Shown in pieces: positions 22,076-33,860 of a stretch of 64,000 bases of DNA. The notes below the pieces were generated by a model. The model did not search any database. It was not told where the DNA came from and saw only the letters and a program-made list of their open reading frames with translations. The translations under genes were made by a program, and so were the position numbers. This stretch comes from Tipula vernalis. Taxonomy: Eukaryota > Arthropoda > Insecta > Diptera > Tipulidae. Each line of letters starts with the position of its first letter. Positions within the stretch are counted from its first letter, which is position 1. The stretch covers positions 264,158,057 through 264,222,056 of the forward strand of contig OY282559.1 of NCBI GenBank assembly GCA_958295665.1. Reading direction: 5' to 3'.

Positions 22076-25000
22076 GCTTATTGTAAAAATTGTTATGATA
22101 TGAGCCATCTAAATTCTTTACCTCAATTATTAAGTTTTCCAAATATCCACACACTTTCAACTTTCAAAATCATCAATTTGACAGACAGATAATAACCTCT
22201 TTTTGTACCTTTACAAATCCTTTTAACATTAACATTTTTATCCTTAACATATCGTTTCGTGTACAATTTTTTTGTGCTTCATTTTTCAATATACCTTTCG
22301 TGATTGTGAATGATCTGAAAACATAAAAATGGGAAAATTATCTAAAAAATTAGAATAATACTTACCCGTTTAAAAAAAAACAAAAAAAAGGTGGAAAAGA
22401 ATAATAAAGCGTTAATCTTACATTATCATAAACAATAAATCTGTATGAAATTTTTATTTTGGTTTTTTGACGAGAGAGAGAGTGAGACGCAAAAGACATG
22501 AAAGAAGCTGTAAAATTGAAAATCATAGAAAAGGATTATGGAAAATTATTTTTGTCGCATATTCCTATCTCAAATCTAACCCGGGCAAACCCATCCTATT
22601 TTATGTTGTTGTTGTTGTATAGGATATACCATGCTTGGCTTTATCAAACGTTTATTCGACGGAAATATTTAAATTTGTCTGCTATAGAAAATAGATTTCC
22701 TGAGAAAATAAAATATCCAATGATTAAATTTTTTGGAATGGAAATTTTCAAGATGATTTAAATTATCCTCCGATATTAAAAAAAAAAAACTTGGCAATTT
22801 CTATGGGATTTAAAAAACATAATACAAACACGATAAATTGCATGCATATGCCATACGTTAATACCATGTTTGGAAAAATTTTTTATAGTGTATGGAGAAG
22901 AAAATTATAAAATAAAAGAAAAAAGAAAAAACAAGAAAACGAGTTTCCTTTAATTATATGGAAAAATGGAAACAGCACACATACACACACAGTGTACAGA
23001 ACGATAAATTCAGTAATTGTTGATTTAATTTTCATTTTAATTAAAAATGGAAAAATAAACAATTTTCATTTATTTTCCAGTCTTTGACACACAATTTTCC
23101 CTGTTAAACCGGAAAAAGAAAATTTACTTTAAACGATATACAGTCGGTTTATAATTAACTTTGTTATTGATTTATGGGTTTTGCTTGTTTTTTAAGCTAG
23201 ATCGAAATAATGTCAAACGTCAAATGCACTCGTTTAGTGCTGTACGATGACTGTCAATAAAATATTTTGTAATTTAGTGTGAAAAAAGCGAAAAAAGCAC
23301 GAAAAGAGCGCAAAATGTATAGACTGGTTTGTATCGTGGCTCAAAAATCTTAAGTGAGTTTTGCAAATTCGCTAGACAATACACAATTTTGTTTATCCTC
23401 TGCAATTCACGATTACGTGCATGTATTGTAAGACAGATTAATAGCTTTTTCTCGAATCTATAGGTGGTGGTGCATGGCCGTTACTGCTAAATCGTCAAGC
23501 AGGACATTTTTCATCGAACGACTTTAAAAACAACGTTTAAATTAAGTGAAATGGCCATACAGGATTGTTTAATTAAATTAAATTATGTACTAAACTAAAA
23601 AAAATGTAGACGGTTCATTTTACCAGCGACTTATTGAACGAATTCGTAGATTTCATTATAGGTGGGCATTAAAAATTCATCTGAATCCAAACTTAAACTG
23701 GATGAGCTTTAACTTCATCTGAATGAGAATTACGAAAATTTTACATTCAGTCAATCTCATCAGCCTATAGCGACTGAATTGCTAATCACACCATTTATTA
23801 CTTTCTATACCGCATTTAGGCGTTAAATAAAATAAAAATGAAACTATTCAGAGTTTAATATGTATTGTGCATAATTCGCTAAATTTTCGGCTACATGGTT
23901 GATTTCTATATATAGAAAGTATGTAATCAATTCATGATAAACAATTCAGTCGCTACTCGAAACTGAGATTGCAAAACTCTTGACAATTTCGCTCTTCGTA
24001 AAAAATAGTTATAGGGTATGCTCCAGAAGAACCTAATATTTTGGTGCTGGAAACGTAAGGCGTACGGCAATTAGACCCAATGTATGAATAGCCCTAAACA
24101 AAAATGAAAAGTGTATCAAAAACTTGGAATGTGTTTGCATTATGAAATTGTACCCTAAAATATGCCGCAAATGCGGGGTATACTATATATGCGCGATGAA
24201 AAAAAAAGTTAAACATAATCCAAAACTGAAATAAATAAATTTGTCTATTCTAATTTTACAACTCTGCATTTTTCAGAATCTTTTAAATTAATTCTTCCAT
24301 TTCCAGAATTGCTGGAAAAGTGAGATTTAATTTTAGGGTTTTTCTCTAAGAAAAATTAGTGGAGGTCTTTCTTTAGGCTCTTCGTTCTCTGCGTGATTAG
24401 AAGTACCATCTTGACAAATCTTTGATGACACTACATGCACTTTTCACTGCCTTATGTGGGTTCAAATTTAATCTTAAAATTTGAAAAATGATCATTTTTC
24501 CTTCCTAAGAATGGTATCAACACTCTGACTGGGCAACAGAATTTTAAGTTTTTATCAAAATTGGGAAGAAAATAGTACAAAACACATCAGGTAATGTCTC
24601 ATTTTTTTTATTATTAATATTAGTAAATTGGGTGAGACCCACAGTGAGCCCGCATTTGATGGGATGATGGGGCAACTCGAAACATCACTACATATTGATT
24701 GCAAAAAACTACATTTTCTCAAATTTTCCGCCGGTATAAAACAATTTCAACAAAACATTTACCAGTTCTTTGACAATTCCGCTTTTGTATGCTCATGTGA
24801 TCATTTTGACTGTCAATTGCACCTTCGCCGTGACAATTATCGATCTCTTTTGCAGAGTGTCACACCATGCTTGTAACTATCGAGCTTCCGTGTTTGATTA
24901 GGTGAAGAGGAGGTGATTAGAAATTTAGAAATATCTATTTCACGGGATCAACCAATTTAGGATCGTTGAAAAACTTATAGTATCTGAAACTGCTATATTT

Positions 25001-25300
25001 ACTTTCACGGGTCCCTGATCTAGAAAAAACGTAACTAACAATACCGATTATCGAATACCTAGATACTCGGATATTTTGGTTGTTTTTAGAATATTAGACT
25101 TGCAGTACGGTCGATTACTCGGATAATTTGATTTAGGAGCACGAACTAACTCCACGGGAATTTATTCCCGCCAAAAAGATTTGTATGGCGAAATTAATCC
25201 AATTTTTAATATGAATATTTACGCGCGGATTTAAATTTATTTTTATTTGTACCTTTAAATTTCGCGTTTTTAATCCATTTGAAAGAGAATTAAATTGACC
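22076..25300. other. 3.2 kb AT-rich stretch, no identified gene
   Basis: Open frames of 80-90 codons occur on the plus strand (22498-22761; 24628-24876, ending FVCSCDHFDCQLHLRRDNY). They lack family resemblance and I do not call them genes. Other content is homopolymer A/T tracts, a (CA)n-like ACACACATACACACAC at about 22975, and a small CCGCAAATGCGG palindrome near 24168. Confidence 0.3.
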
Positions 25301-25381
25301 CAGAATAAATTCAAATTTATCGGCGAAATTAATTCATTTCCACATGAATTTGACTTCGCCGATAAATATGAATTTATTCTG
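25301..25381. repeat. 81-bp hairpin with ~36-bp arms
   Basis: CAGAATAAATTCAAATTTAT... pairs with ...ATAAATATGAATTTATTCTG, and the GCGAA/TTCGC parts match, giving arms of about 36 bases around a loop of about 8 bases with three or four mismatches. It may be a miniature foldback element or a transcribed hairpin; nothing else identifies it. Confidence 0.6.
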
Positions 25382-25479
25382 CCACATAAATTAGAAGGTT
25401 GAAATAGAAATATTATCATCGAAAGTGAAAGGAATGTAACGTCTTGAAATAAACTTGAACTAAACTGTCACACATACAA

Positions 25480-25640
25480 TACACTCTCAATCATATAAGT
25501 AGGTTCACCAAAATTTTTTTAAAACCTCAAAGAGTACCATGGTTACGTAATTTAAGAAAAATATTTTGTATTTTGAGATACTCGTTAGCTTTTGTTTAAG
25601 ATTTAACATAAATTTAGCAATAAAATATACTAAAATAAAA
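25480..25640 (-). pseudogene. Tc1-type transposase C-terminal fragment (minus)
   Basis: The minus strand reads YFIAKFMLNLKQKLTSISKY and continues KIFFLNYVTMVLFEVL, clearly related to the plus-strand copy just to the right (FIAKSILNLKQKLT). It is followed by GGTGAACCTACTTATATGA, which resembles the terminal sequence of Tc1-like elements. Only the last about 45 codons and the 3' flank are present. Confidence 0.55.
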
Positions 25641-25654
25641 GATACCTTATTTGG

Positions 25655-26000
25655 ACCGATCGAATGACTTTTCCAACAGGGTAACCCACTTATCCTTATG
25701 GCTCGTATATTTAAAAGTTGGCTCCAAGCGGAACACATTAATGTTCTGACATGACCACCATTATCACCTGATCTGAACGTCATTGAAAATGTGTTGTGGA
25801 GATGGATGGCAAGAAAGGTTTGTGAAAGTTCTAGACAACTGGAGGACCAGGATTCGCTCTATGCCAGGATGGCAGCTATGAAAGGTGCATAGAAGGAACT
25901 GTTTTTTATTGCTAAATCTATTTTAAATCTAAAACAAAAGCTAACCGATCCCTCAAAAGACAAAATTTTGTTTTTAAACCTTAAAGGTGGTTATAATTGT
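25655..26000 (+). pseudogene. Tc1-type transposase C-terminal fragment (plus)
   Basis: The plus strand reads QQGNPLILMARIFKSWLQAE, then HINVLT, an in-frame TGA in place of Trp, and PPLSPDLNVIENVLWRWMAR. The WPxxSPDLNxIENxW signature with the final catalytic Glu is diagnostic of Tc1/mariner (DD34E). It ends NLKQKLTDPSKDKILFLNLK and GGYNCF. The first two thirds of the protein are missing. It lies head to head with the minus-strand fragment. Confidence 0.75.
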
Positions 26001-26107
26001 TTTATTTAATTCACTTTTTTAGGCTTTATGTTTATAATAAAATGATTTTGTTGGTTTTATAGCTTAATTTATTTTTATTTTTTATTAGTATTTTAATAAA
26101 AAAAAAA

Positions 26108-26143
26108 CCGACGTTTCGACGGCACTTCCCGTCATTTTCAAGG
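26108..26143 (-). ncRNA. Degenerate hammerhead-like ribozyme core (Penelope-type)
   Basis: The minus strand reads TTGAAAATGACGGG, then AAGTG, then CCGTCGAAACGTCGG. It contains a GACGG/CCGTC stem II capped by a short loop, followed by the invariant GAAA and then CGTC. Penelope-like elements carry hammerhead motifs in their terminal repeats, and this one lies just downstream of a Penelope-like RT on the same strand. The CUGANGA box is imperfect, so self-cleavage is doubtful. Confidence 0.4.
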
Positions 26144-26300
26144 TTATTATTTATACTATAACTTTAAAAAAAAAAAATGTATAACGAATGTTTTTCTAAA
26201 GTAACTAGAGTTCAATTTGAAATTTACAAATTACTCAGTTTAACAGAAAAATAGTTTAAGTTATACAATTAGAGTGAAACCAATTTTAAATTTAGAAGAT

Positions 26301-28552
26301 CTATAAAATGTTGTCGTAATAATTTAACAAATACTTTGAAACTTCCTGGATATTTAACAAATTTTTTGATAAATTTTGATGTTTTTTGATGTAAATGCTT
26401 TCCAAAATTAATCTTTTATTGAGATTTTGCTGCGTATCAAATATCTCAGCGTCATCTATAGATAACGAGTGATTACTTCCACGTAGATGATTCGATAAAG
26501 CGATGTGTGACAGTTTAAACTCATACGTAGAATCGTAAATATGTTGACGAACCTGTTTTTTTAAAATTTTATTTAGTTTGACCCACATACTCTTTTTCCA
26601 CACGAACATTTTAATTTTATTTATTAAATTTATTGTAACTCTATAGGAATTTTGACTTTAAATTTAGTGAATAAAATCATGTCCAAACTTTGAAATGCTC
26701 TACTAACAAGTTTTATATCATAATTTTGTAAAAGAATTTTAATTTTTTCGAACAAAATTTTAACATACGGGACCGAAATGAAAAGTTGGTGATTATTTTC
26801 AACGATTAAATTTGGATTTTCGCGCGTATTTTCCACAATATTTTCCGAAATGTTATGTTTGTCGATAGCCTTTCTAATACCTCTAGTAACTACACTTCTC
26901 GGATAACCATTTTGTATTAGAACATCCCTTAATATTTAAAATTTTCGGCATGAAAAACCTCATCCGATAATCTCAAAATTTTTTCAGCTAACAAAATAAC
27001 TGTGTTTTTTTTGTAAGATGATGGAAGCCAAGAGTTATAATTTAGAGACCGACCCGACCAAGTTTTTTTATGATATAAATCTGTAGTTAAACTTCCATCC
27101 TCATTACGTATTACCATCGTATCTAGAAAGGCTAAACGACCTTGATTTTCAATTTCACATGTAAATTTAATTCGCGGGGTAAAACTACGTGTATTAAATG
27201 AGTCCAAAAAATTATCAATTTCCGAATTTGGAATAGCCGCAATAACATCACCAACATACCGGTAAAAGAAGATAGTTTTGACGGACGATGTTTTTAACAA
27301 TTCGGTTTCAACGTGTTCCATTGCTAAGTTTGCCACTGTTCGACTAACTGGCGAACCCATCGGTGAACCAAACACTTGTCTAAAACATCTTTCGCCGAAA
27401 CTAAATTCAGTATGATCTAACATAAATTTCAACGCTTCTACAAAATTTTTTGACTCCAGATTTGTATTACTACATGCTTTAATGCTATTCCACAATTTTT
27501 TAACCAAAAATATTACAAAAGATGAGTCAACGTTTGGGAACAACGAAACTACATCTAATGATACTAATATATAATTTATTGGGAGAGACACATTTTAATT
27601 TTATTCTTAAAATCTTCCGCGTTTTCTACAGCCGAAAGTTTATTTTCCACGTAATGATTTAATTTTGATTGCATTGAAGAAATACCAACTTTCCGAATTT
27701 CAATATAAGTGTTGTCTGACAAGAGTAACTCCATTTTTTCTACATATTCGATTTTTGCCACAAGTACCGTTATGTTACCCTTATCAGCTTTCAACACATA
27801 CAGTTCGGGGTGCACATTCAAAAATTGCTTTACATTTTGAGCCCCTCGAATCTGTTGGATTTCTTACGCAATGTTTTACGCAAATAATTGTTTTTTTTTT
27901 TAAATTCGTCAACATATTGAATAGTCTGTTTCTAATTGTATTATGAGCTGTCTCATCTAGTCCTGAAATACCGCTCTCCACATCCGCTAGAATTTTATGA
28001 TAAGGAACAAATTCTTTTTTAAAAGGTAAACAAAACTTATTACCTAACTTTAAAATTTTTTTGATGTCCACAGGAATTTCCAAATTTGTGAAATTTACGA
28101 CCCACTTTTCCTCATTAATACCCCTTCCTTCAATTTATCCTTAAGTTGGCTGAATCCGTGAATTGGGTTGCTGTATTGGTTTCGACACAACTGGCGTTTC
28201 ACAAACCTCAGGGCACAACATATTCAAAAATTTAAAATATAATAATATTTATTATTTAATATAAATATAATAATATTTCAAAAATTTTCACCAGATCAAA
28301 ACGAATCGAAGTATTATTAAAAAAATCCGTACATACTCCTTTCGGAAATGTGCTTTTTATTTTATCGATCAGCTCACCACGACTCTTGTTTAAACGATTA
28401 ATTTTAACGAAAGTTTCCTTTATTTCACAATTAATTATTGCAAAATTGTATTTGTCCTGAATGGCTTGAAACTTCCTTATGGATTTAATACACTTATAAA
28501 TGAAATCTACCAATTTTACATTGGTTCTTATGGGAGACAGAAAAATGTTCAC
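26301..28552 (-). pseudogene. Penelope-like retroelement: RT with GIY-YIG remnant, broken
   Basis: Six minus-strand segments in shifting frames line up as one Penelope-type protein. The N-terminal part (28552-28256) starts MNIFLSPIRTNVKLVDF. The pre-RT block has NEEKWVVNF and ILKLGNKFCLPFKKEFV (about 28110-28000). The RT has YVLKADKGNITVLVAK (27800), VSLDVVSLFPNVDSSF (27560), FGSPMGSPVSRTVANLAMEH (27370-27310) and RYVGDVIAAIPNSEID (27260), where the catalytic RYxDD is changed to RYVGD. FLDTMVI and the LYHKKTWSGRSLNYNS block follow. The linker reads FISVPYVKILFEKIKILLQN (26780). The endonuclease remnant is KKQVRQHIYDS with SNHLRGSNHS and LILESIYIKKHQN (26580-26380); the GIY...YIG start is degraded. 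Five frameshifts and the altered catalytic residue make it inactive. Confidence 0.85.
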
Positions 28553-30846
28553 CTATTAAAGAAAGCTTCTATTTCTACCTCTAGTTGAAAAATTCTTCAG
28601 TAATCAAAGGAATTAAGAAAGGATGAATATCCGGAAACTGGTTCTTCTTAATAATTAATAATTAATTAAAATCATTTTTAATTTAAAATTATTTTATCAC
28701 TAAATGGAGCTACTTTTGTTATTTAGTTGATTTTAAATTAATTTGTAAAAATAAAATTTAGTGTTTTTTTATAAATAAATTTTATAAAATTTAGTTTTAT
28801 TTTAATTTAAATAATTAAAAACGGTACTGGTTATGAATTCATGTTTTTTGATCCTTTTATGTAATTTGTAGGTGGTTTTAATTAATGGTCCATCTGACGA
28901 TTTTCCGTTAGCCAGAGGGCTTAACATCGTAAATTGTCGAATTCTTGCGGTATTCTGAAAAAAATATTGATCTTACATGAATACTAAAGAACACGAAAAT
29001 AAAAGTTAATTTTTTTTAAGTAGCATTGACAAAAAAATCAGATTATTAATTATTTTTACACTAATTAGCCAGAAAAATAGTCGTGAATTGAATTAATACA
29101 GTGCCATAATTATTATGTTTGTACTTTATATATTTAGGAAGTAATTAGTAAGTCTTTCTATGCATTTGAAAGAGTCATATAACTACTGTTTCAGTAGGTT
29201 TAGACTGATGAGATGATTGAAAATACATTTTTCATAATTTTCACCTGATCGAAACTGAAATACGAACTCTTCGAAGAATTCGGTTTTAACTAATAAAATG
29301 GAAGAAGGTAACATTTTTAAGTTTAAGCTTTAAAATGTTTAAATTCTGTGTTCAATTTGTATCAATATTGAACAGTAAACACTTTTATTGTATGTTGTAA
29401 AGGAGGATTATTAGTATGGTCGAATGACACTCCTTTAAATAAGTATGAAAGAGACCTGCTAATTCTAAAAGCTTCTTCTTTGGAAGATCAGTTGGAGCTA
29501 AATCATAATTTTATTTTCGAGCGAATTTTCGGCTGATTGAAATAGGGAAATTTAAATTCATGTTTCTAAAGTTTGACTCAGTAGATAATTTAAGCAAATT
29601 CAAGGAAAATCGAAGGCTACAACAAAAAAGGTTAGCTTATCGCTTACATTTGTAAAAAATTAGAAAGGATATTGGTCTAATAGCGAGTTTTTCAATTACA
29701 TTATAAGTTTTATAATAGTTGACATAACAAAGAACCTTAATAATTGCACGAATTGCAATTGGAAAACATAGGTGTACCCACGTAAGGTTTAATATATCAA
29801 AAACAATAAATATAAATAATGTTCAACCTTTCTTAATATATTTGTATTATGATATAAACCTTCTGTTGGTGAACAGGGATCAGGCTGATCCCAAACGTAT
29901 TTCAAGTTGAATTCAAATTTTTTGAACTAATGAATGTAGCTCATATTCCAAGAATGCTTGAGTTGTAATGTTTTTAAATATTTAAAGTAAAAACCTGAAA
30001 ACTGACTCCAACAATTTTTCATACATTTTGTACCTAAAAGAACGCAATCTTGTTGCCTCTGAGACTCACAGAAAGGCCCTTGAGCACTACAGCAGACGTG
30101 AAGCAAAATTCACAATTTTATATGACACGAATTTACAATTTTGTATAACATTTACAGCAGAGGCAACCTTCCGTTATTCCGGGCTGCAATGTGTAACAAT
30201 TTTGGTTTGATGACCAAAATTGCCACAAAAAAAAATGATCAACCGCTACTCTATTTTGCCCAGCTCACTCTGGTAGAGGGAACAAGCAAAAAAAAATGTC
30301 GTGGGTCAACAAAAAATATTTCGCGGTGTCATGAAAACTGCTAAAAATAAACTACGGATTACCGATACTTTCCGTCATCACGTCTCAATGCCCCGCCTGA
30401 AAATTTGTTCAACACATTATGGGTAGTAAAATATCACCTGCAAAAAAAACACGATGATGAACACCAAAACAAACAAAAAAAATATTATAATAAAATTGCC
30501 CAAAATATAGTACCTTAACCTGATCTATGTATGTATGTAGATCATGTGTGCATGTATATGTCTCACGTCGATTTACAAAGCATAAAAAAAATTTAATTCA
30601 AATTAAAATCAATGTGGAAAATTATGTAATATTATAAGAGAGAAAAACACACAAAAAAAATGATTTTTCCGCCAAAAAAAATTACATTATAATCATAAAC
30701 ACAAATAAAAAAAATACTTAACGTTCCGCTTCCTCCACACGCGATCACCCGATATTCTCTCCAAAATCTGCTCGTCCTTGCGCCTCTCCTCTGCTTTCTT
30801 TTCTTTTACGGAATTCCAACCCAAATGGCAAAGTGAAGAAATAAAT
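28553..30846. other. AT-rich stretch without gene; one GC palindrome
   Basis: Long AAATTTA/TTTAAAT tracts fill 28640-28830. A perfect palindrome GGGATCAG-G-CTGATCCC is at 29876-29892 (see findings). The plus-strand frames at 30028-30344 are short and unrecognised. A run of A-rich sequence with repeated AAAAAA blocks spans 30420-30720. Confidence 0.3.
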
Positions 30847-31072
30847 ACCCCTATTCCCTTGGTCGTCTCACTTCATTCGACGTGGCAATTGTCGTGTCAC
30901 TTTAACTTTAAATTGGTATTCTCTTAGTCGAGCGAAGTGATAATATAAGAGAATGCGACGTAAAACTATATCTGTCACTTCAAACGACAATTGTCGCATC
31001 GATCGACTAAGAGAATATCAAAATTTGATTGTCGGTACAAGTGACAAGTGACACGACTAAGGGAATAGGGGT
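30847..31072. mobile_element. Foldback MITE (226 bp) with nested inverted repeats
   Basis: The left end ACCCCTATTCCCTTGGTCGT pairs with the right end ACGACTAAGGGAATAGGGGT. A second inner pair (TATTCTCTTAGTCGA at about 30920 and TCGACTAAGAGAATA at about 31004) and CAATTGTCG/CGACAATTG segments make almost the whole unit self-complementary. It has no coding capacity. The TSD is not clear. Confidence 0.7.
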
Positions 31073-31719
31073 GAAAAACTCGTCATTCAATGACAATATC
31101 CAAAATAGTATATTTATTTATAAATTCGGCATAAAAAAAACGTAACATTTAGGTGATTATTAATTAATGTTAATGATTATTAACATTTAAGTATTTGTTT
31201 TTTTTTCCAATTTTTATTGTTCACAAAAATTAATTTTTAACAATTTTTAATTTTTTTTTTTTTAATGGCGGTTACAATAATGCCTCATGAATTGTTCGAT
31301 TTAATTTTAATTTATTTTATTAGTTAATTAATTATGTTTTTAACTATTTACATATATCGTCTGTGGTTACACATACACACATTTAATCTTTAATTGTTTT
31401 TTTGTTTATTTTAATCTTAGAACTTTTTATTAATTTTTATAAATTTTAACTTTTATTTCGTTTTTGTTTCACCATAATTTATATATATTTTTTCTTCATT
31501 TTTTTAATCATAAACACCTTTACACATTAGTATCAATCACCAGACTCTCCCTCCTCGATCTCATCACCAAAAAAAAAACATCCGCAACAAAAACATTTAA
31601 AACAAAATTAAATTGAATTTGACTAACGCAGTATCATTTGAGGAATCTGTCGTACATAGAAGAGGCAAATGATTCAAATCAATGAAACAATGTAAAGGTT
31701 AATTTGAACATTGTTTCAA

Positions 31720-31995
31720 ATGGCGCAGCTTGCTGAAACATTTTTGCGATTCGACAACTACCCGACGAGACAAGAACGTTTGAATACCAATAAACAGGCA
31801 TGGTTATGGAAAACAATTGTTTTTCGTGTAAGCCCATGAGTATATATTTACGACATCGATGAGCAGCTGGTGCTAGCTCGAAGAATCATGCCTACAATTC
31901 GTAACCATGGACAATATCTTCACAAGTTGCAAATTGATGGAATAATTGCTAAGAAAGAAAACTACAGTAATTTGTATCATTTCTCATTGTTATGA
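31720..31995 (+). pseudogene. Unidentified 91-codon frame with one internal stop
   Basis: ATG at 31720 opens MAQLAETFLRFDNYPTRQER; a TGA at 31837 interrupts, and the same frame continues YIYDIDEQLVLARRIMPTIR to a stop at 31993. The second half (RNHGQYLHKLQIDGIIAKKE) looks protein-like in composition, but I cannot assign a family. It may be a decayed transposon or host gene piece, or chance. Confidence 0.2.
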
Positions 31996-33256
31996 AGGAG
32001 TCGGTCATAAATCATATATGTCTAAACAAAAAACCGGATGAATCTTCGCTATTTTGCTTCAATGGTCAATCGACAATTTTGAGTTATGTAACAAAGAAAG
32101 AGTTATGAAGAAGAGCCTGAGAAACGACAATGTACTAGATTGGCTATTCTATATTTGAACCAGTATCAAATGGCACACGTATATTTGTCGGTGTATTTTA
32201 ATGTTAAACTGATTCTCTAAAAAGTTCATAATCGAAAATAGATTAAACACTTTCTTGGGTGACATTATTTGGGGTGACCCCAATGATTATTATCTAAAAA
32301 CTAGGACAAAGTAAAACATTTCCCTGGACGCCCACGAAAGTTTGAAAACCCGGAACCTATCCGAGGAAACCAAGACGTCTGGTCACCCTACCCGTCAATC
32401 ATGTATCTCTCGTATATTTTAAGTTACGAGTTAAGAGGAAACTTATTTATGTAAGCATTACGAGAACTCAAAATGTCTCAGACATTCGAGTTTTGTCGGT
32501 ATCTCAAAATTTTTCGAACTCGGTTAATGCGTATTGCAATCGGAATTCTTTTAATACCGATTATTCGAGTTTCTCTAATTTTGACGTTGAATTGCGTCAT
32601 CATGTTACATCGTTGGTACATCAGTAGTTTTGGTATTTTATGTAATTTTTCGACGTTTTAAGCTTATTATAGATTTCTTTGGGATTAGGTGTTATGGTAT
32701 AGATATCCTAATAGATTTTATAGATTATTTGAGATTATCCAACATTTTTGATATTGCTCGAGTTTAGTTTGAGTTGAACTTAGTATTGCACAATTTTTGG
32801 CATTCCGTGATGCTTGTATGATATTACAGACTCTTATACAAGATTATTGGGTATATTCGTGTTACTCGACATTATTCGAAATTTTCTTCAAGGCGTTCAG
32901 TTGCGCGATGTTACAAATTTAATGATATTTCTAGATTTTTGATATTTCATCGAGGTTTTTGTGCTTTTTGAAATATACCTGTAGCGTTGAGGTATTATTT
33001 AAGAAATAGTTAGGTTAAGTTAGGGTAAGATCAGACTTTGTCGAGAATATTTGACACTTAATTTAGAAAAAATTTTGAATTTATCCAGATATTGTTAATT
33101 TAAACATTTTAATATTTAAAAATTTATTTAGCTTTCTTTAAATAATTTGACAATACAAACTAATAATTTTTTGGGAAAATTCCAACATAATAAAATAAAA
33201 ATTGATCGATTTATCGATTAATTAAAGAGTCGTGGTGGACCTGAAGAGAATGCATC
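31996..33256. other. AT-rich stretch, no identified gene
   Basis: This holds only short unrecognised open frames (for example 32473-32661) and a TTAGGTTAAGTTAGG run near 33008. BEL element 2 begins at its right edge after the GCATC duplication (33252-33256). Confidence 0.3.
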
Positions 33257-33583
33257 TGTTAAAAAACTTATAATTTTAATTTGTGGACTGTATTTTGTCT
33301 AGTAATTTTTGTGATGATGAATTATTCACATTCGATGAAATAAAACACTAGGAATTAATCTGTTTATTATAATACATTTTAATTATTAATTTTATACATT
33401 TAATTATAATATAAAAAAGAACGATGATGTTCGTATGACAGTATTTTTACGACTCTCTTAAAAAACTACTACTGTTCAAACAACTCTTCAAACGAGTATT
33501 GTATTCATGACTTCACATTTTTTTCCTACAAACATATTCTTGTTCGCCTATGAACACAATTCTCTTTGCTTTACCAATAAACA
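33257..33583 (-). repeat. 3' LTR of BEL element 2
   Basis: It starts TGTTAAAAAACTTATAA and ends CAATAAACA. It is nearly identical to 38983-39264 except for about 40 bases (around 33467-33508) that are absent from the other copy, a short indel and scattered substitutions. Confidence 0.9.
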
Positions 33584-33860
33584 TACTACCGCCTTTGAAG
33601 TATTTAATTACTTCAACAGCTTACAAATTAAAATAATAAATATTCCAACTTTAAATTGTTGTATTTCATTCATAAAAGATTAGTTTAGTTTAGACCACGT
33701 CGTCTTTCAAATTACGATACGAAATTTCTAATTGAATAATAATGTTTTCATGACCGCAATTCGTATAACAAAGAACAAAAAATAAAATCGTTAGAAACTC
33801 AGTAACTATAATTTATGTGTACATTCATGTACTTCGAATTATTTTGAAATTAAAAACGAA

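Noticed and set aside
22498..22761. 87-codon plus-strand frame
   Set aside because: No resemblance to a known family, AT-driven composition, no neighbouring exon signals.
24628..24876. 82-codon plus-strand frame with Cys/His residues
   Set aside because: The Cys/His spacing does not match a zinc finger I know; no support from context.
33008..33024. TTAGGTTAAGTTAGG resembling insect telomeric repeat
   Set aside because: Too short and irregular; no array.
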